Assembly: GCA_023459055.1 (NCBI GenBank)
Contig: JAEWVR010000025.1
Span: 302,256-366,255 of the forward strand
DNA length: 64,000 nucleotides
Direction: 5' to 3'
Origin: Fibrobacterota bacterium
GTDB taxonomy: Bacteria > Fibrobacterota > Chitinivibrionia > Chitinivibrionales > Chitinispirillaceae
The notes beneath the pieces were generated by a model. That model worked only from the letters and a program-made list of their open reading frames with translations, did not search any database and was not told the DNA's origin. The stretch's first letter is position 1. Each line of letters opens with the position of its first letter. This document shows, piece after piece, positions 36,117 through 45,966 of this stretch. The position numbers and the translations under genes are program-made.

Positions 36117-38315
36117 ATGAACAGCCGTCGTTTTTTTCCTGTCAAAATGCGATTACTACACTCTTTATACCTTATTTTCATACTTGCCAGTACCATTCCC
36201 GCCACCCGTCTGGTAGAGAATCTCGGGCGTGGTATTGTTGCTATCAATAAGGGCAGCGGTAACGTTTACATAAGCTGGCGTCTTCTGGGCAATGACCCAT
36301 CGGATATTGCATTTAATATCTACCGGTCAACTGACGGTGCTGACGCTGTCAAACTAAACGATTCACCAATTACAGCAACTACCGACTATTCCGACAAAGA
36401 CGTTGATATCACTAAATCCAATGCGTGGTTTGTAAAGCCTGTAATCGGCAACGTTGAGCAAAGTGCAAGTACATCATTTACACTTCCAGCAAACGCAGCA
36501 ACGAAAAGCTACCTATCACTTCCATTGAATCCGCGTTCGGGATATACGACGCTTCATGCATATGTCGGTGACCTTGATGGCGATGGAGAGTATGACTATA
36601 TTGTCAAGCGCTTTCCCGATGATTCAACAAAACACATCGTTCTCGAAGCGTATCTTAATAATGGAACCTACAAATGGTGCGTTGACCTCGGACCGAATAT
36701 GGATCGGGGAAATTACACTGCAAATCCATTTGTCCTTGTCTATGATTTTGACTGTGATGGCAAAGCGGAAGTATTTACCGCATCCGGTGAAGGAACCACA
36801 TTTGCAGATGGGAAAAACATAGGCGATGCGAATGGTGATGGTGTAACAGATTACAGGACTTTTCCACCAACAACATCCGGTGGATATATGCTGCTTGCAG
36901 ATAATTGTCCGGAGTTCATTTCGATGCTTGACGGTATGAGTGGAAATGAGCTTGCAAGAGCAGATTACATTCCGCGAGGTCCAAAAAGTAACTGGACAGC
37001 ACTCTGGGGGGACAACTACGGACATCGTATGAGTTTCAATTTTGTTGGCGTAGCCTATTTTGATGGCGTACATCCAAGTATTATCACATCCCGTGGTGAA
37101 GGTACACTCATGGACATTGTCGCATGGGATTATGGTGCCGGGAAATTTACAAAAAAATGGACATGGTCATCAAAGGGCAGAACCTATAGCGATAATCAGC
37201 ACTGGGCAGACTTTCATAATATTCGTATTGTGGATCTCGACGGTGACGGTAAAGATGAAGTATCCTGGGGTGTCAACGCAATGGATGACAATGGAACCCC
37301 ATTATATTATGCGCCGGCTGATCTGGGCCACGGTGACCGGTTTGGAATAGGTGATTTTGATCCATCACGCCCCGGCCTTGAAGCATTTGTTATTCAGCAG
37401 CATGCAAAATCTACAGATATTGTTCCATTAGCTGCTGTCTATGATGCAAAAACAGGAAGTCGTATCAAGACAATCTCTGGTACATCAACAGATGTGGGTC
37501 GTGGTGATGTTGCAGATATTGATCCGCGTTATAAAGGAATGGAATATTTCTCCTATGCATCGGGCGGAGTACTAAATTGTAAAGGTGATTCAATTGCTCC
37601 GGCAATACCGAAACCAGCATTGTCGATCTGGTGGGATGGTGACCTGCTGCGAGAGTTTCTTGATGCATCAGATGGAAACGGGAACAATCCGATTATTAAC
37701 AAATGGAACATCACGACAAGCAAATCTGATCGCTTATTCAGTGTTTACAATGAAGGTGGCTCGTACTCAACAAGAACCAGTTATGCGGGACGTCCTGCTC
37801 TTTACGGTGACATTATGGGAGACTGGCGTGAAGAGATTGTCTGTGAAAATTCGGATCGTACTGAATTACGGATTTTTTCGACATCAATTCCAGCTGTCCG
37901 GCGCATCTATACACTAATGCATAATCCGGCATATCGCCTTTGTATCAACCTTAAATATTATCTTCCAACCCCCTACCCGGACTTTTACCTTGGTGACAGT
38001 ATGGCAGATCCACCGGCTCCGGATATTCAACCCATTGGCGTAACACCTGTTGTTACGTTCAGAGGTGGAAAGACAATAGATAAAAACGAGGTGATACATC
38101 TAAAATCATTTGACTATACAGTATACAGGGAGACTGAAATTTCCGGATATCTTTATGATTTGAAGGGCCGGATCATCTTCTCCCTGGCGTCGCATAGTGT
38201 CAAGGCAGGAAACTATTCTCTTAAATCATCGTTCACTAGCGTTCCTCCAGGGATGTATCTGCTGACATTAAAAGCAGGAACAGCTCAAAAAACAGCGATG
38301 GTACAACTTTACTGA
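36117..38315 (+). CDS. Rhamnogalacturonan lyase, PL11 family, with C-terminal sorting-type domain
   Basis: A 732-residue secreted enzyme. AAGGGAG lies six bases before the ATG, and a signal peptide covers ~1-30. The body matches PL11 (YesW/YesX type): RLVENLGRGIVAIN, YISWRLLGNDP, FNIYRS, then an eight-bladed propeller with calcium-binding loops (DLDGDGEYDYIVKR, DFDCDGKAEV, DLDGDGKDEVSWG). It cleaves the rhamnose-galacturonate backbone of pectin by beta-elimination. The last ~75 residues (RETEISGYLYDLKGRIIF, PPGMYLLTLKAG, MVQLY) form a sorting-tail-like sandwich seen in type 9 secreted proteins. A hairpin follows. Confidence 0.9.
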   Translation: MNSRRFFPVKMRLLHSLYLIFILASTIPATRLVENLGRGIVAINKGSGNVYISWRLLGNDPSDIAFNIYRSTDGADAVKLNDSPITATTDYSDKDVDITKSNAWFVKPVIGNVEQSASTSFTLPANAATKSYLSLPLNPRSGYTTLHAYVGDLDGDGEYDYIVKRFPDDSTKHIVLEAYLNNGTYKWCVDLGPNMDRGNYTANPFVLVYDFDCDGKAEVFTASGEGTTFADGKNIGDANGDGVTDYRTFPPTTSGGYMLLADNCPEFISMLDGMSGNELARADYIPRGPKSNWTALWGDNYGHRMSFNFVGVAYFDGVHPSIITSRGEGTLMDIVAWDYGAGKFTKKWTWSSKGRTYSDNQHWADFHNIRIVDLDGDGKDEVSWGVNAMDDNGTPLYYAPADLGHGDRFGIGDFDPSRPGLEAFVIQQHAKSTDIVPLAAVYDAKTGSRIKTISGTSTDVGRGDVADIDPRYKGMEYFSYASGGVLNCKGDSIAPAIPKPALSIWWDGDLLREFLDASDGNGNNPIINKWNITTSKSDRLFSVYNEGGSYSTRTSYAGRPALYGDIMGDWREEIVCENSDRTELRIFSTSIPAVRRIYTLMHNPAYRLCINLKYYLPTPYPDFYLGDSMADPPAPDIQPIGVTPVVTFRGGKTIDKNEVIHLKSFDYTVYRETEISGYLYDLKGRIIFSLASHSVKAGNYSLKSSFTSVPPGMYLLTLKAGTAQKTAMVQLY

Positions 38316-38322
38316 TAAGTAT

Positions 38323-38349
38323 GCTGGAGTTCACATCCTGAACTCCAGC
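38323..38349 (+). terminator. Hairpin after the PL11 gene
   Basis: A perfect 11-bp stem (GCTGGAGTTCA / TGAACTCCAGC) with a 5-base loop, starting eight bases after the stop. No T-run follows, so termination may be factor-assisted. Confidence 0.65.
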
Positions 38350-38424
38350 TTGAAACCAACCTCAATAGAGAATATCCGGAATGGCAAGTCTGCGTTTCTC
38401 GATGCCACGTACCCGTGAAGTCTC

Positions 38425-39195
38425 TTAATGAGTCGGCATCTGTGATTTATTAACGCTGGATTGTTTTTCGGCAACCATAATAAAAGTTGGTCGTAACCTT
38501 TTTACTAAATAAAAAGGAAATTGAATGAAATCCAATTTAGTTTTCAGTTTTCTATTCATTACAAATTTTGTCAACAATGTTTTATAACCACATTTACGGA
38601 ATGAAACATCAATTTCAGATGGCATATACTCGCGTCGATGTATTCCTTCGTTTTCATAGCAACTCTGTGAAAAAGTGAGTTCGGCATCGGCAAGAATTGG
38701 TCTCATAAAAATAAGATTACGTAAGTGCCAGAGCGAGCCAAGGTTAGGTGTAGAAACAATTATTTTTCCTTTATTTATAACCGTTGCAGTTACTTTTTCC
38801 AGTAATTTTGTAAAAGAAATATTCAAATGTTCAATTACTTCAAGACATATTACAAAATCAAAATCATTGCCAAAACCTGATAGGTCTAAATTGGCAATGT
38901 CAACTCCATAACTTTTAATATTAAGAGATTTATAATAGTCAAAATTCAATTCAATAGTTTTCGGAAAATCAACTACAGTAACAGTACAATCGAATTTACT
39001 TGCCAAAATAGCCTCTATATAAGCACATCCAGCGCCAATAGAAAGTATTTTTGCTCCTTTGTTAATATACGATGAGATAATTTTAAACGTTTCATAATAT
39101 CTGACAGTTGAGTCCAATAAATAATCATAATCTTGTGATTTTATCTTTGAAGATAATGACCTGCATATGCCGAAGAATTCTGAATAGTTCATCAT
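38425..39195 (-). CDS. Class I SAM-dependent methyltransferase
   Basis: A 256-residue methyltransferase. The SAM-binding motif I is KILSIGAGCAYIEAILA (~residues 48-64), acidic motif II is VTVVDFPKTIE, and motif IV is FDFVICLEVIEHL, followed by GKIIVSTPN. This resembles the UbiG/COQ5-like and sugar-biosynthesis methyltransferases. The substrate is unknown. Its start codon overlaps the stop of an upstream coding relic (TAATG), so it may once have been, or still be, translationally coupled to it. It lies alone on the minus strand between two pectin-lyase genes. Its AT content appears higher than its neighbours', suggesting transfer (by eye only). Confidence 0.8.
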   Translation of the reverse strand: MMNYSEFFGICRSLSSKIKSQDYDYLLDSTVRYYETFKIISSYINKGAKILSIGAGCAYIEAILASKFDCTVTVVDFPKTIELNFDYYKSLNIKSYGVDIANLDLSGFGNDFDFVICLEVIEHLNISFTKLLEKVTATVINKGKIIVSTPNLGSLWHLRNLIFMRPILADAELTFSQSCYENEGIHRREYMPSEIDVSFRKCGYKTLLTKFVMNRKLKTKLDFIQFPFYLVKRLRPTFIMVAEKQSSVNKSQMPTH

Positions 39196-39305
39196 TACCT
39201 CTGTAATACCTGGTTAATTAGCAACTTCAATTCTACTATCTCTTTATTTCGCTTTTCAATAATGGATTGTTGTTCCTGAATTGCTTTTGTTAAGATAGCA
39301 GTACC
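39195..39305 (-). pseudogene. Relic of an endosialidase-chaperone (peptidase S74) C-terminus
   Basis: A 36-codon open stretch, bounded upstream by a stop and lacking a start, encodes ILTKAIQEQQSIIEKRN followed by a helical tail ending NQVLQR and stop. AIQEQQ-type sequence followed by a coiled helix is the hallmark end of the intramolecular chaperone domain of tail-spike and other trimeric surface proteins (peptidase S74). Only the last coil is left, so this is a decayed 3' end. Its TAA overlaps the methyltransferase ATG. Confidence 0.55.
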
Positions 39306-39792
39306 TCACAATTTTGCAATTTATGTGAAACAGATACTATACCTTTAAAAAATATGTTCACGAGATCATTTGTGCAATCTGTTTTTATTACCTGCAAAAA
39401 ATGTGCATCGGTTTCCTAACGCATTAAAAACAAAGGTACAAAAACCTGCACAGAGCACCAAAACGCACTATCGGATTTACCTCATAAGCAATCCTGAGTC
39501 ATTGTAATCATTTTTGTTCTAATTTATTATGCATTTTTTAATAGCATTATTTAAACAGCCAATCAGAATGATTTTTTTTAAAGGAAGCATGTTAGCTTCT
39601 ATCAAATAAAACGTGCACAATACTGATATTTTGCTTATATTACAAAGAATTGGAAGTATGAGCGAATAAAGAATAATGTATTTAAGTGTTCTAATATTTA
39701 CTTCATATTTCATATGTGTATCAGGTAGGATATTGGAGAGTATTCAAATCTATGGTATTAGTAGGTTAGATTTTTCACGAGAGGGAGAAGAC
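39306..39792. other. Intergenic region upstream of pectate lyase
   Basis: A 487-base AT-rich region with no gene seen; an in-frame extension of the lyase from 39676 lacks a signal peptide and is not accepted. The promoter of the lyase should be here. GAGGGAG at 39781-39787 is its ribosome-binding site. Confidence 0.4.
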
Positions 39793-41118
39793 ATGTTGAA
39801 AAACGTATGGAAGAGCGTTGTGGTTTCAGGTCTTGGAATTATGCTTGCCGGTTTAAGTGTACAGGCACAAACACCATACTATTTACCTGAAGCAGTCGGA
39901 TACGCAGCGGGAGTTACCGGTGGCGGTGCACCAACGGCATCAAATACAGTTACCGTAAAAACTGCATCAGAACTTGCTGCGGCGCTAAACGGCAACGCAT
40001 CGGTAATTCTGGTTTCAGGTTCCATAACCACAGAACGTATCCAGTTCACTGGTAAAAATAAATCGATCATCGGTCTGCCGGGGGCAAAGTTAATTAACCT
40101 TAATCAGACTGCAAGCGGTTCCGGAATTCTGAGTATCAAAGAAAATTCAGGTTCTACAAATATCATTATCAGAAATATAACCTTTGTCGGACCCGGTGCT
40201 TACGATGAGGATGGCTGGGATCTTTTTGCCAATAAAGGGTGTTCAAAACTGTGGGTTGATCATTGCGAATTTCAGGATGGAATGGACGGCAACTTTGATA
40301 ACACCAATACTGCCGACAACATAACAGTATCGTGGTGTAAATTTACTTATTTGAAAGCACCAAAAGCAGGCGGATCCGGTGGATCAAATGATCATCGATT
40401 CTCAAATTTAGTGGGAGGATCTGATGACGCTCCAACAACTGATGGCTTGTATAATATTACATGGCTCAACTGCTGGTGGACAAATGGTTGTGTTGACAGG
40501 ATGGCACGTGCACGAAATGCAAAACTTGACTTTCTGAATTGTTACTGGAATAGTAATGTTGCAAGTAAATATATCCACCTCTCTCCCGGAAATAATGGAA
40601 CATTTGTTTATGTTGCCAATGGAGTATTTGCAGGTCCAGGTGAAGTTGTCAATCAGGAGAAAACCGGTAATAACAATGTTACTTTTTCGAATTGCACCAA
40701 TGCAGTTAAAGACCTCGGTACAAAAGTTGCGGCACCAACCTATAGCTGGAGTCCCACACCGGTGGCAAATGTTGTCAGCATGGTGACCAATGCAACATGC
40801 GGCGCAGGCGCAACGCTTCAGGTAACACTCGCAGGTATTGTTTCAACAAGCTGCGGAACAAGCGACGTTCTCGCTCCGGTTGCTACAGGAAACAGTTCAG
40901 CTCCCGTTATTATCGACAATAACCTAAATGTCAATTTTCCGGTATCAAGCTCAGACAACGCAAGCGCAACGATTTTCACGATGAGCGGTCAGAAAGTATA
41001 TACGGCATTCAAAGCGAATAACGCTGTGGCAAATGTCAGGAACATTAATCCCGGTGTTTATTTAGTAAAGATGATGGATAATAACAGGGTCACGGTTGGT
41101 AAATTTGTAAAGAAGTAA
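39793..41118 (+). CDS. Pectate lyase, PL1 family, with C-terminal sorting-type domain
   Basis: A 441-residue secreted enzyme starting at ATG 39793 after GAGGGAG. The signal peptide is ~1-25 (ending VQAQ). A right-handed beta-helix follows with PL1 features: NIIIRNITFVGP, the calcium-binding WVDHCEFQDGMDGNFDNTN, WCKFTY, and MARARNAKLDFLNCYW where the catalytic Arg is expected. It cleaves polygalacturonate by beta-elimination outside the cell or at the surface. The last ~75 residues (NLNVNFPVSS, ATIFTMSGQKVYT, NINPGVYLVKMM, VGKFVKK) are a typical type 9 sorting tail. A strong terminator follows. Confidence 0.92.
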   Translation: MLKNVWKSVVVSGLGIMLAGLSVQAQTPYYLPEAVGYAAGVTGGGAPTASNTVTVKTASELAAALNGNASVILVSGSITTERIQFTGKNKSIIGLPGAKLINLNQTASGSGILSIKENSGSTNIIIRNITFVGPGAYDEDGWDLFANKGCSKLWVDHCEFQDGMDGNFDNTNTADNITVSWCKFTYLKAPKAGGSGGSNDHRFSNLVGGSDDAPTTDGLYNITWLNCWWTNGCVDRMARARNAKLDFLNCYWNSNVASKYIHLSPGNNGTFVYVANGVFAGPGEVVNQEKTGNNNVTFSNCTNAVKDLGTKVAAPTYSWSPTPVANVVSMVTNATCGAGATLQVTLAGIVSTSCGTSDVLAPVATGNSSAPVIIDNNLNVNFPVSSSDNASATIFTMSGQKVYTAFKANNAVANVRNINPGVYLVKMMDNNRVTVGKFVKK

Positions 41119-41156
41119 ATTTTTTGTGTGATAGTGATAACAGGGTAGTTTTAAGT

Positions 41157-41192
41157 GGGTGTACAAATGATGTTTTGTACATCCTTTTTTTT
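41157..41192 (+). terminator. Rho-independent terminator after pectate lyase
   Basis: An 11-bp stem (GGGTGTACAAA / TTTGTACATCC, one G-T pair) with a 6-base loop, followed by eight T at 41185-41192, 39 bases after the stop. Confidence 0.9.
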
Positions 41193-41392
41193 GTTGTTTT
41201 TGCAGGAATCGGGAGGGACTGTGCGAGTAATTTTCCGGATTTTATTTTCTGAACCAGTTAATAAGGTTTTCAGCATCGATGAATAGTGTGAATTTTTTTT
41301 GTCATTAAGCCACATTATTTCGTTTGATAAAAATGCTCAATTCGACATTGTACAATTGATATATACTGTGTTGCATTAAATCACGATTGTCT

Positions 41393-43450
41393 TTATATAC
41401 GAATAACAGTAATTTCAAATGCCTTGCATGGTCGGAATTGTTGCATGCGATTAGCAAATGTAAATACGTCGTTCATTTCATAATGTTGGAATATGTCAAG
41501 TCCACGATCAAGCAGTATTTTCCAGGAATTATCAATTATTATATGACGTGCGTGTATTGTTGCTGATTTGTCAAATTCCCAGGTAAAGATAATGCCGACA
41601 GAAGCACAAGACTCTGCAATTTTATTAAGGTTTTCTACTTGTTGATCTCCTTTAAAATCATCTTCAACGGTCAACAGGTGGACGCATATCTCATCTTCTT
41701 CTGCTTTATGTTTGGCTATAGTTTCAAGAAACTCCATTAGATTTCGTATCTGGTAAAAAAGGCGAATATAAGGATCAACTATTGTAATACTTTTCGCATT
41801 GTGCAAATATGGTCCAAACAGGGTATCGAATGATACACCACGCTGGTTTTCCTGAACTGCTCTGTGTTGTTCGTGTGCCGGATTTGTTACTGGGGTGGTA
41901 CATTGTTCTTTAACACCTTGTATCAGTAGTGATTCATTATTGCCAGTGTTGCGTTGTTCGTTATTGTTATTATTCTGATTATAATAGTGCGGATACTCTT
42001 CTTCTTCAAGAGTTGTTACAGAAAATACCTTTCCTGTAGTATCAACATATTGGAATTTAACATTGGCATACGTTGGATCAAGGCGCATAATTTGATCTTT
42101 TACACGTTTTCTTCCTTCAATTGACATCCTGAGTATTTCTTCAATCTGCGCTTTGGTTGCATCACCATCAGGATACATAATTTTCATAAGCCCTGAAAAT
42201 GTTTTATTTATTCCATCTCTGTCTCTGGTTGAAATTTCAGATGACAACGAAAAATGCTGTTTATATCGGTCTGAAAAGTCAAGATCACGAAGCGCCTTTA
42301 ATATTTCAGCAAGATAATCGACAACAAATCCATATCCATCAGAAAACATCTCATTACGAAGATTATCCATCTCCCAGCCGGGGATAAAACAATGCAGACG
42401 ATCCAGTACTGCATGACCTTCTGTGTCCCGATAGGTCTCGGGTAAATCGTAAAAAAGGTCGCTATTTTTGAGCATAAAGGGAACATTATGTGATGTGTTG
42501 CCTATGAACACCATTGAAGCTTCTGCACCCTGAGGACCTGTTCCTCTGTTGAACGATTTATTAGCCATATAATTTTTTAAGGTATCAATAAGTTTTATAT
42601 CAGGTCTCTTATTTCTACCTGCAAATTCATCCATTGCAACAACATCCCAATAACCAACCAGCCCGATTTTCCCTGTACTATTGTTAATAAATAGTTTCGC
42701 AAGAGTTGCTTCACCTCCGGATACAAGTGTTCCATGAGGTGAAAACTCGGAATAAATATGAGATTTTCCCGTTCCTTTAGGCCCAAGTTCTATTGAATTA
42801 TAATTTCGTTCACAAAAAGGAATAAGCCGGATTAATTGCGTTAGCTTACTTCGCTTACCAAATAATTCAGGATTAAATCCTATACTTTGGATAAGAAGAT
42901 CAATCCATTCTTCACCCGTAAACTGTTTGCGGGCTTTTAGATACGAGTCAAGATCGAAATGTGCCAGTTGTATTGGTTTTAACGTTGACAGTATCCATGG
43001 CGAAACATCTTTGTCTTCTGTAAAGATATACTCAAGATCAGCAATACACCAGACACCACCAACAAGCAATTTTGGAAAAGACTTTATCGTGCTTGAACTA
43101 ACAAGAACTTTCTTTATTCCAAGATTAGAAAACTCTGCTTCATAAGCATCCTCTTTGTCATTTAACGACACACCAATTTTGTCAATTACTTTATATCTTC
43201 CTTTTTCCTTGATATTCGAACGTACAAGACCTGCTTCGTTACGATGAACATAATGTTTTCGTAAAATTTCTTTTACTGTTTCAATACCGCTTTGAATCGT
43301 TGGTTCATCACTTGATGCACAGTATTGACCAAGCAGGTATTCAAGAACATACGAGGGAACAATTGCATTCCCTTTCACCGTTTTTACCAGATCTTTACGT
43401 ACTACAAGACCGGCAAAATGAGTATTTATTTTACTATCGAGTTCTGTCAT
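41393..43450 (-). CDS. brxL: BREX protein BrxL with C-terminal MITD1-like (MIT_C, PLD-fold) domain
   Basis: A 685-residue protein, last gene of the BREX operon. Residues ~1-480 match BrxL: a DNA-binding-like N-terminal region, Walker A GPKGTGKS at 223-230, and Walker B region VVAMDEFAG at 270-278. The usual Lon-type Ser/Lys protease domain is not visible. Instead, a poly-Asn linker (~490-505) leads to residues 540-685, which read like the MITD1 C-terminal domain: FDTLFGPYL, ITIVDPYIR (555-563), HLLT, IHARHIIIDNSWKILLDRGLDIF (His633) and a closing FRPCKAFEITV. In MITD1 this phospholipase-D-like fold binds phospholipid. BrxL is an AAA+ ring that can act on DNA during defence. It starts 14 bases after pglZ. 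Confidence 0.88.
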   Translation of the reverse strand: MTELDSKINTHFAGLVVRKDLVKTVKGNAIVPSYVLEYLLGQYCASSDEPTIQSGIETVKEILRKHYVHRNEAGLVRSNIKEKGRYKVIDKIGVSLNDKEDAYEAEFSNLGIKKVLVSSSTIKSFPKLLVGGVWCIADLEYIFTEDKDVSPWILSTLKPIQLAHFDLDSYLKARKQFTGEEWIDLLIQSIGFNPELFGKRSKLTQLIRLIPFCERNYNSIELGPKGTGKSHIYSEFSPHGTLVSGGEATLAKLFINNSTGKIGLVGYWDVVAMDEFAGRNKRPDIKLIDTLKNYMANKSFNRGTGPQGAEASMVFIGNTSHNVPFMLKNSDLFYDLPETYRDTEGHAVLDRLHCFIPGWEMDNLRNEMFSDGYGFVVDYLAEILKALRDLDFSDRYKQHFSLSSEISTRDRDGINKTFSGLMKIMYPDGDATKAQIEEILRMSIEGRKRVKDQIMRLDPTYANVKFQYVDTTGKVFSVTTLEEEEYPHYYNQNNNNNEQRNTGNNESLLIQGVKEQCTTPVTNPAHEQHRAVQENQRGVSFDTLFGPYLHNAKSITIVDPYIRLFYQIRNLMEFLETIAKHKAEEDEICVHLLTVEDDFKGDQQVENLNKIAESCASVGIIFTWEFDKSATIHARHIIIDNSWKILLDRGLDIFQHYEMNDVFTFANRMQQFRPCKAFEITVIRI

Positions 43451-43464
43451 ACTGTTATTTCTCC

Positions 43465-45966
43465 TTATAAATCGAAATCACTTATAAAGGACCTGCGCAT
43501 CTGGTATCGTGCAGTCTTGTATTCTTTAAAATGTGTTGTGCCTGAAACCTTTTCGTCAAGTCGCAATACGACCTCCTGACCATTTACATCATCAGCTTTT
43601 CTGGATAGAACAAACCGAACCTGTAATTCCCGTTCCCTCGGATTTTCTGCTACAAGATCAAAGGTCAGATTCTGCTTATCAGAAATCATTTCTCCAGTTA
43701 AGGAGTATATACCTGCAAGTAAATTACGTTGTTGCATTTTATCAGTAACCGGTTGCACCTGATAAAAAATAGCGGTCAGTTGTCCGGCGGTAATTACCGA
43801 ACTTGAGCTGCGAAGAATATCCACTTCGACAAATGTAAGATCGCTTTGTCGCTTCTTGTTAATCTCAATAACAGGAATGATTACTTCCTGTAACGACGCA
43901 CCCCCATGAACATAACGGCTTCCGGAACCTTTCAGTCGCAAACGGTGTATCGACTTTGGAATCTGGACTTCAACAGCACCGGATAGTGAAAGTTCCGTAG
44001 ATGTAAATTTTCGAAGCCCAGGTGTTTCCTTTAATCCCTTTCCCAGAATAAAGCGTCTGTCACGATATAAGACTTCATCACCATCTGCACCGTTTGTAGT
44101 AAAATCACTTTCGTCAATCGGACGATTCTGATAAATAAATCCATGATCAGAAACTACCAGTAAATTACTTGCATTCGCAGCAGTGAGTTTCTTGATGAGT
44201 TTCAGCAAATCCTGTAATGTTTCTTCAACTGCTTCAAACACCCGTTCTTCTGATTCCCTTTTATCTCCAATCGAATCGATCCGGTTGTGATAAACAAATA
44301 CAACGTCATTTTCTCTCACCAGAGCTCTGCTGTCATCTCTGTTCATCGCCATTACATCTTCAGCTTTGATGCACGTTCCATTCTTTTTTTGTATTCCAAG
44401 TGTAAGAATTTTGTTTCTGTTTACAGTACCTTGAGAACTCAGGCCATCAACAAGAATAGTTCCTGTATCATTATCAGCAATTTCGATTATTTTATTTGGA
44501 AGAAGCGCAGCCATTCCAAGCTGTGTATAGCTGGGCAGCATGGCAAGTGCTGGTTCTAATTTTGCATCATAGCGGTCTTCCTGACGAATAAGTCCGATTA
44601 ATTCATCTCCGATCTCATAACGTAAAGCATCCGAAATGATAACATAAACTTTGTTATCTTTGTCAAGAAATGGTTGCACCCATCGGGTAAAGAAATGTTT
44701 CTGAAGATGTTTCGGGGGGGCGTCCCATTTGTCGGTGCTATCAACATAAGACTGCCAGCGATTGTTCACCTTTAGTAAATAAGTATTCGAGTAAAGGTTT
44801 TCAATCTGATCTGCTAAAGTTGATAACAGCAGGGATGAACCTGACATCCGGACATGGTACACAAATTTACGATAAAGCTGATCGATACGGTACCATGTAG
44901 TGCAATAGCGTTGGATACCATCTGCCAGGGACTCTAAATCCAGATTAGCTTCATCAATTGCACGAATACATTGGGCGGCAAAATCAATTGCCTCATATAA
45001 ATGACGATATTCTCTATACCAATGGGTCTGACGGCGTTGTCTGACCCACAGTGCAACATCACCGCTGGAGAGTGTTCTCTTTGTTACTCCGCTAACAAGG
45101 TTGCTTATAATCTTATTGTCAATAATCCGGAAGTAGTCGAGGTCAATAAGAACACGCAGTTCCCTTTTGTCCAGATCAGCTTCAATACCAAGATATTCTG
45201 CATATTCACTCGATAGCTTTTCAAATGATTCCTCGAACTGGCGGCTGTCCTTCCATCGCTTTAATAATACTAATGCATCGGTAGATAGGCGCACATTTCC
45301 ACCTGTTGCCATTGCATAACAGGATTTGAATAACTCAATCGCAAAATCCCTTATTCCCGGCAGATCCGAATTATATCCATAGCAGCGCAGCATCTGTTCA
45401 TAGAGAAACCTATCAAGTTTACAACGGCTAATAAGTTGTATCTTTTCGTCACGTCCAGCAGCAAGTTCTGCAAGCAGCTCCTCTACAATTGTATCCATTC
45501 TTGGATCACAGAATGAACAAACAGCAAGCATTTTCAATCGGATCTGGCCGGGTGTGTCTTCAGGTTTAAGCTGCTGCTTTAAAGTGTCTTTACGTTTTGA
45601 GGTATTAAAAAATTCAATATGTTCCTGAACCAATTCGGAGAATTCAGGTCCAAGCGCTAATTCAGAAAGTAAAAGGCCTACCTGATCTGTTCGAAAAACA
45701 CCATGGGCTAACTGTACATCAAGTAACCAATTGTCAATATCATCCGGTTGAGGGCCATCACGATAGATCAGAAATTTCTGATCGGGTTCTGCTCTCAGAA
45801 TACGATGTTTAATTGAATATTCATTATTTTCGATGCAAATTTTTTCGACACCATCAATAAGCAGAGATTCAAAATTTGACCTCAGCTCTTTCTTTACATC
45901 GTACCAGAACACGATACGGTGTCGTTCGAATAGTTTTGTCAATGCATGGGATATACGGGAATTCAT
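43465..45966 (-). CDS. pglZ: BREX phosphatase-like protein PglZ
   Basis: An 833-residue protein of the alkaline-phosphatase superfamily, an obligatory BREX component. The metal-site region is VYVIISDALRYEIGDEL (~residues 440-457) with the later LLVVSDHGFIYQ. The opening RHRIVFWYDVKKELR is typical of BREX type 1 PglZ. The ATG overlaps the stop of the DUF4276 gene by four bases (ATGA), so its translation depends on the nested PARIS-like pair. It is followed at 14 bases by brxL. PglZ is needed for both defence and methylation in known systems; its substrate is not settled. Confidence 0.93.
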   Translation of the reverse strand: MNSRISHALTKLFERHRIVFWYDVKKELRSNFESLLIDGVEKICIENNEYSIKHRILRAEPDQKFLIYRDGPQPDDIDNWLLDVQLAHGVFRTDQVGLLLSELALGPEFSELVQEHIEFFNTSKRKDTLKQQLKPEDTPGQIRLKMLAVCSFCDPRMDTIVEELLAELAAGRDEKIQLISRCKLDRFLYEQMLRCYGYNSDLPGIRDFAIELFKSCYAMATGGNVRLSTDALVLLKRWKDSRQFEESFEKLSSEYAEYLGIEADLDKRELRVLIDLDYFRIIDNKIISNLVSGVTKRTLSSGDVALWVRQRRQTHWYREYRHLYEAIDFAAQCIRAIDEANLDLESLADGIQRYCTTWYRIDQLYRKFVYHVRMSGSSLLLSTLADQIENLYSNTYLLKVNNRWQSYVDSTDKWDAPPKHLQKHFFTRWVQPFLDKDNKVYVIISDALRYEIGDELIGLIRQEDRYDAKLEPALAMLPSYTQLGMAALLPNKIIEIADNDTGTILVDGLSSQGTVNRNKILTLGIQKKNGTCIKAEDVMAMNRDDSRALVRENDVVFVYHNRIDSIGDKRESEERVFEAVEETLQDLLKLIKKLTAANASNLLVVSDHGFIYQNRPIDESDFTTNGADGDEVLYRDRRFILGKGLKETPGLRKFTSTELSLSGAVEVQIPKSIHRLRLKGSGSRYVHGGASLQEVIIPVIEINKKRQSDLTFVEVDILRSSSSVITAGQLTAIFYQVQPVTDKMQQRNLLAGIYSLTGEMISDKQNLTFDLVAENPRERELQVRFVLSRKADDVNGQEVVLRLDEKVSGTTHFKEYKTARYQMRRSFISDFDL

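Noticed and set aside
39676..39792. Longer start for pectate lyase
   Set aside because: The signal peptide and GAGGGAG site fit ATG 39793.
41393..43450. Lon-type protease domain in BrxL
   Set aside because: No Ser/Lys protease motif is seen; the C-terminal part reads as a MITD1-like domain.
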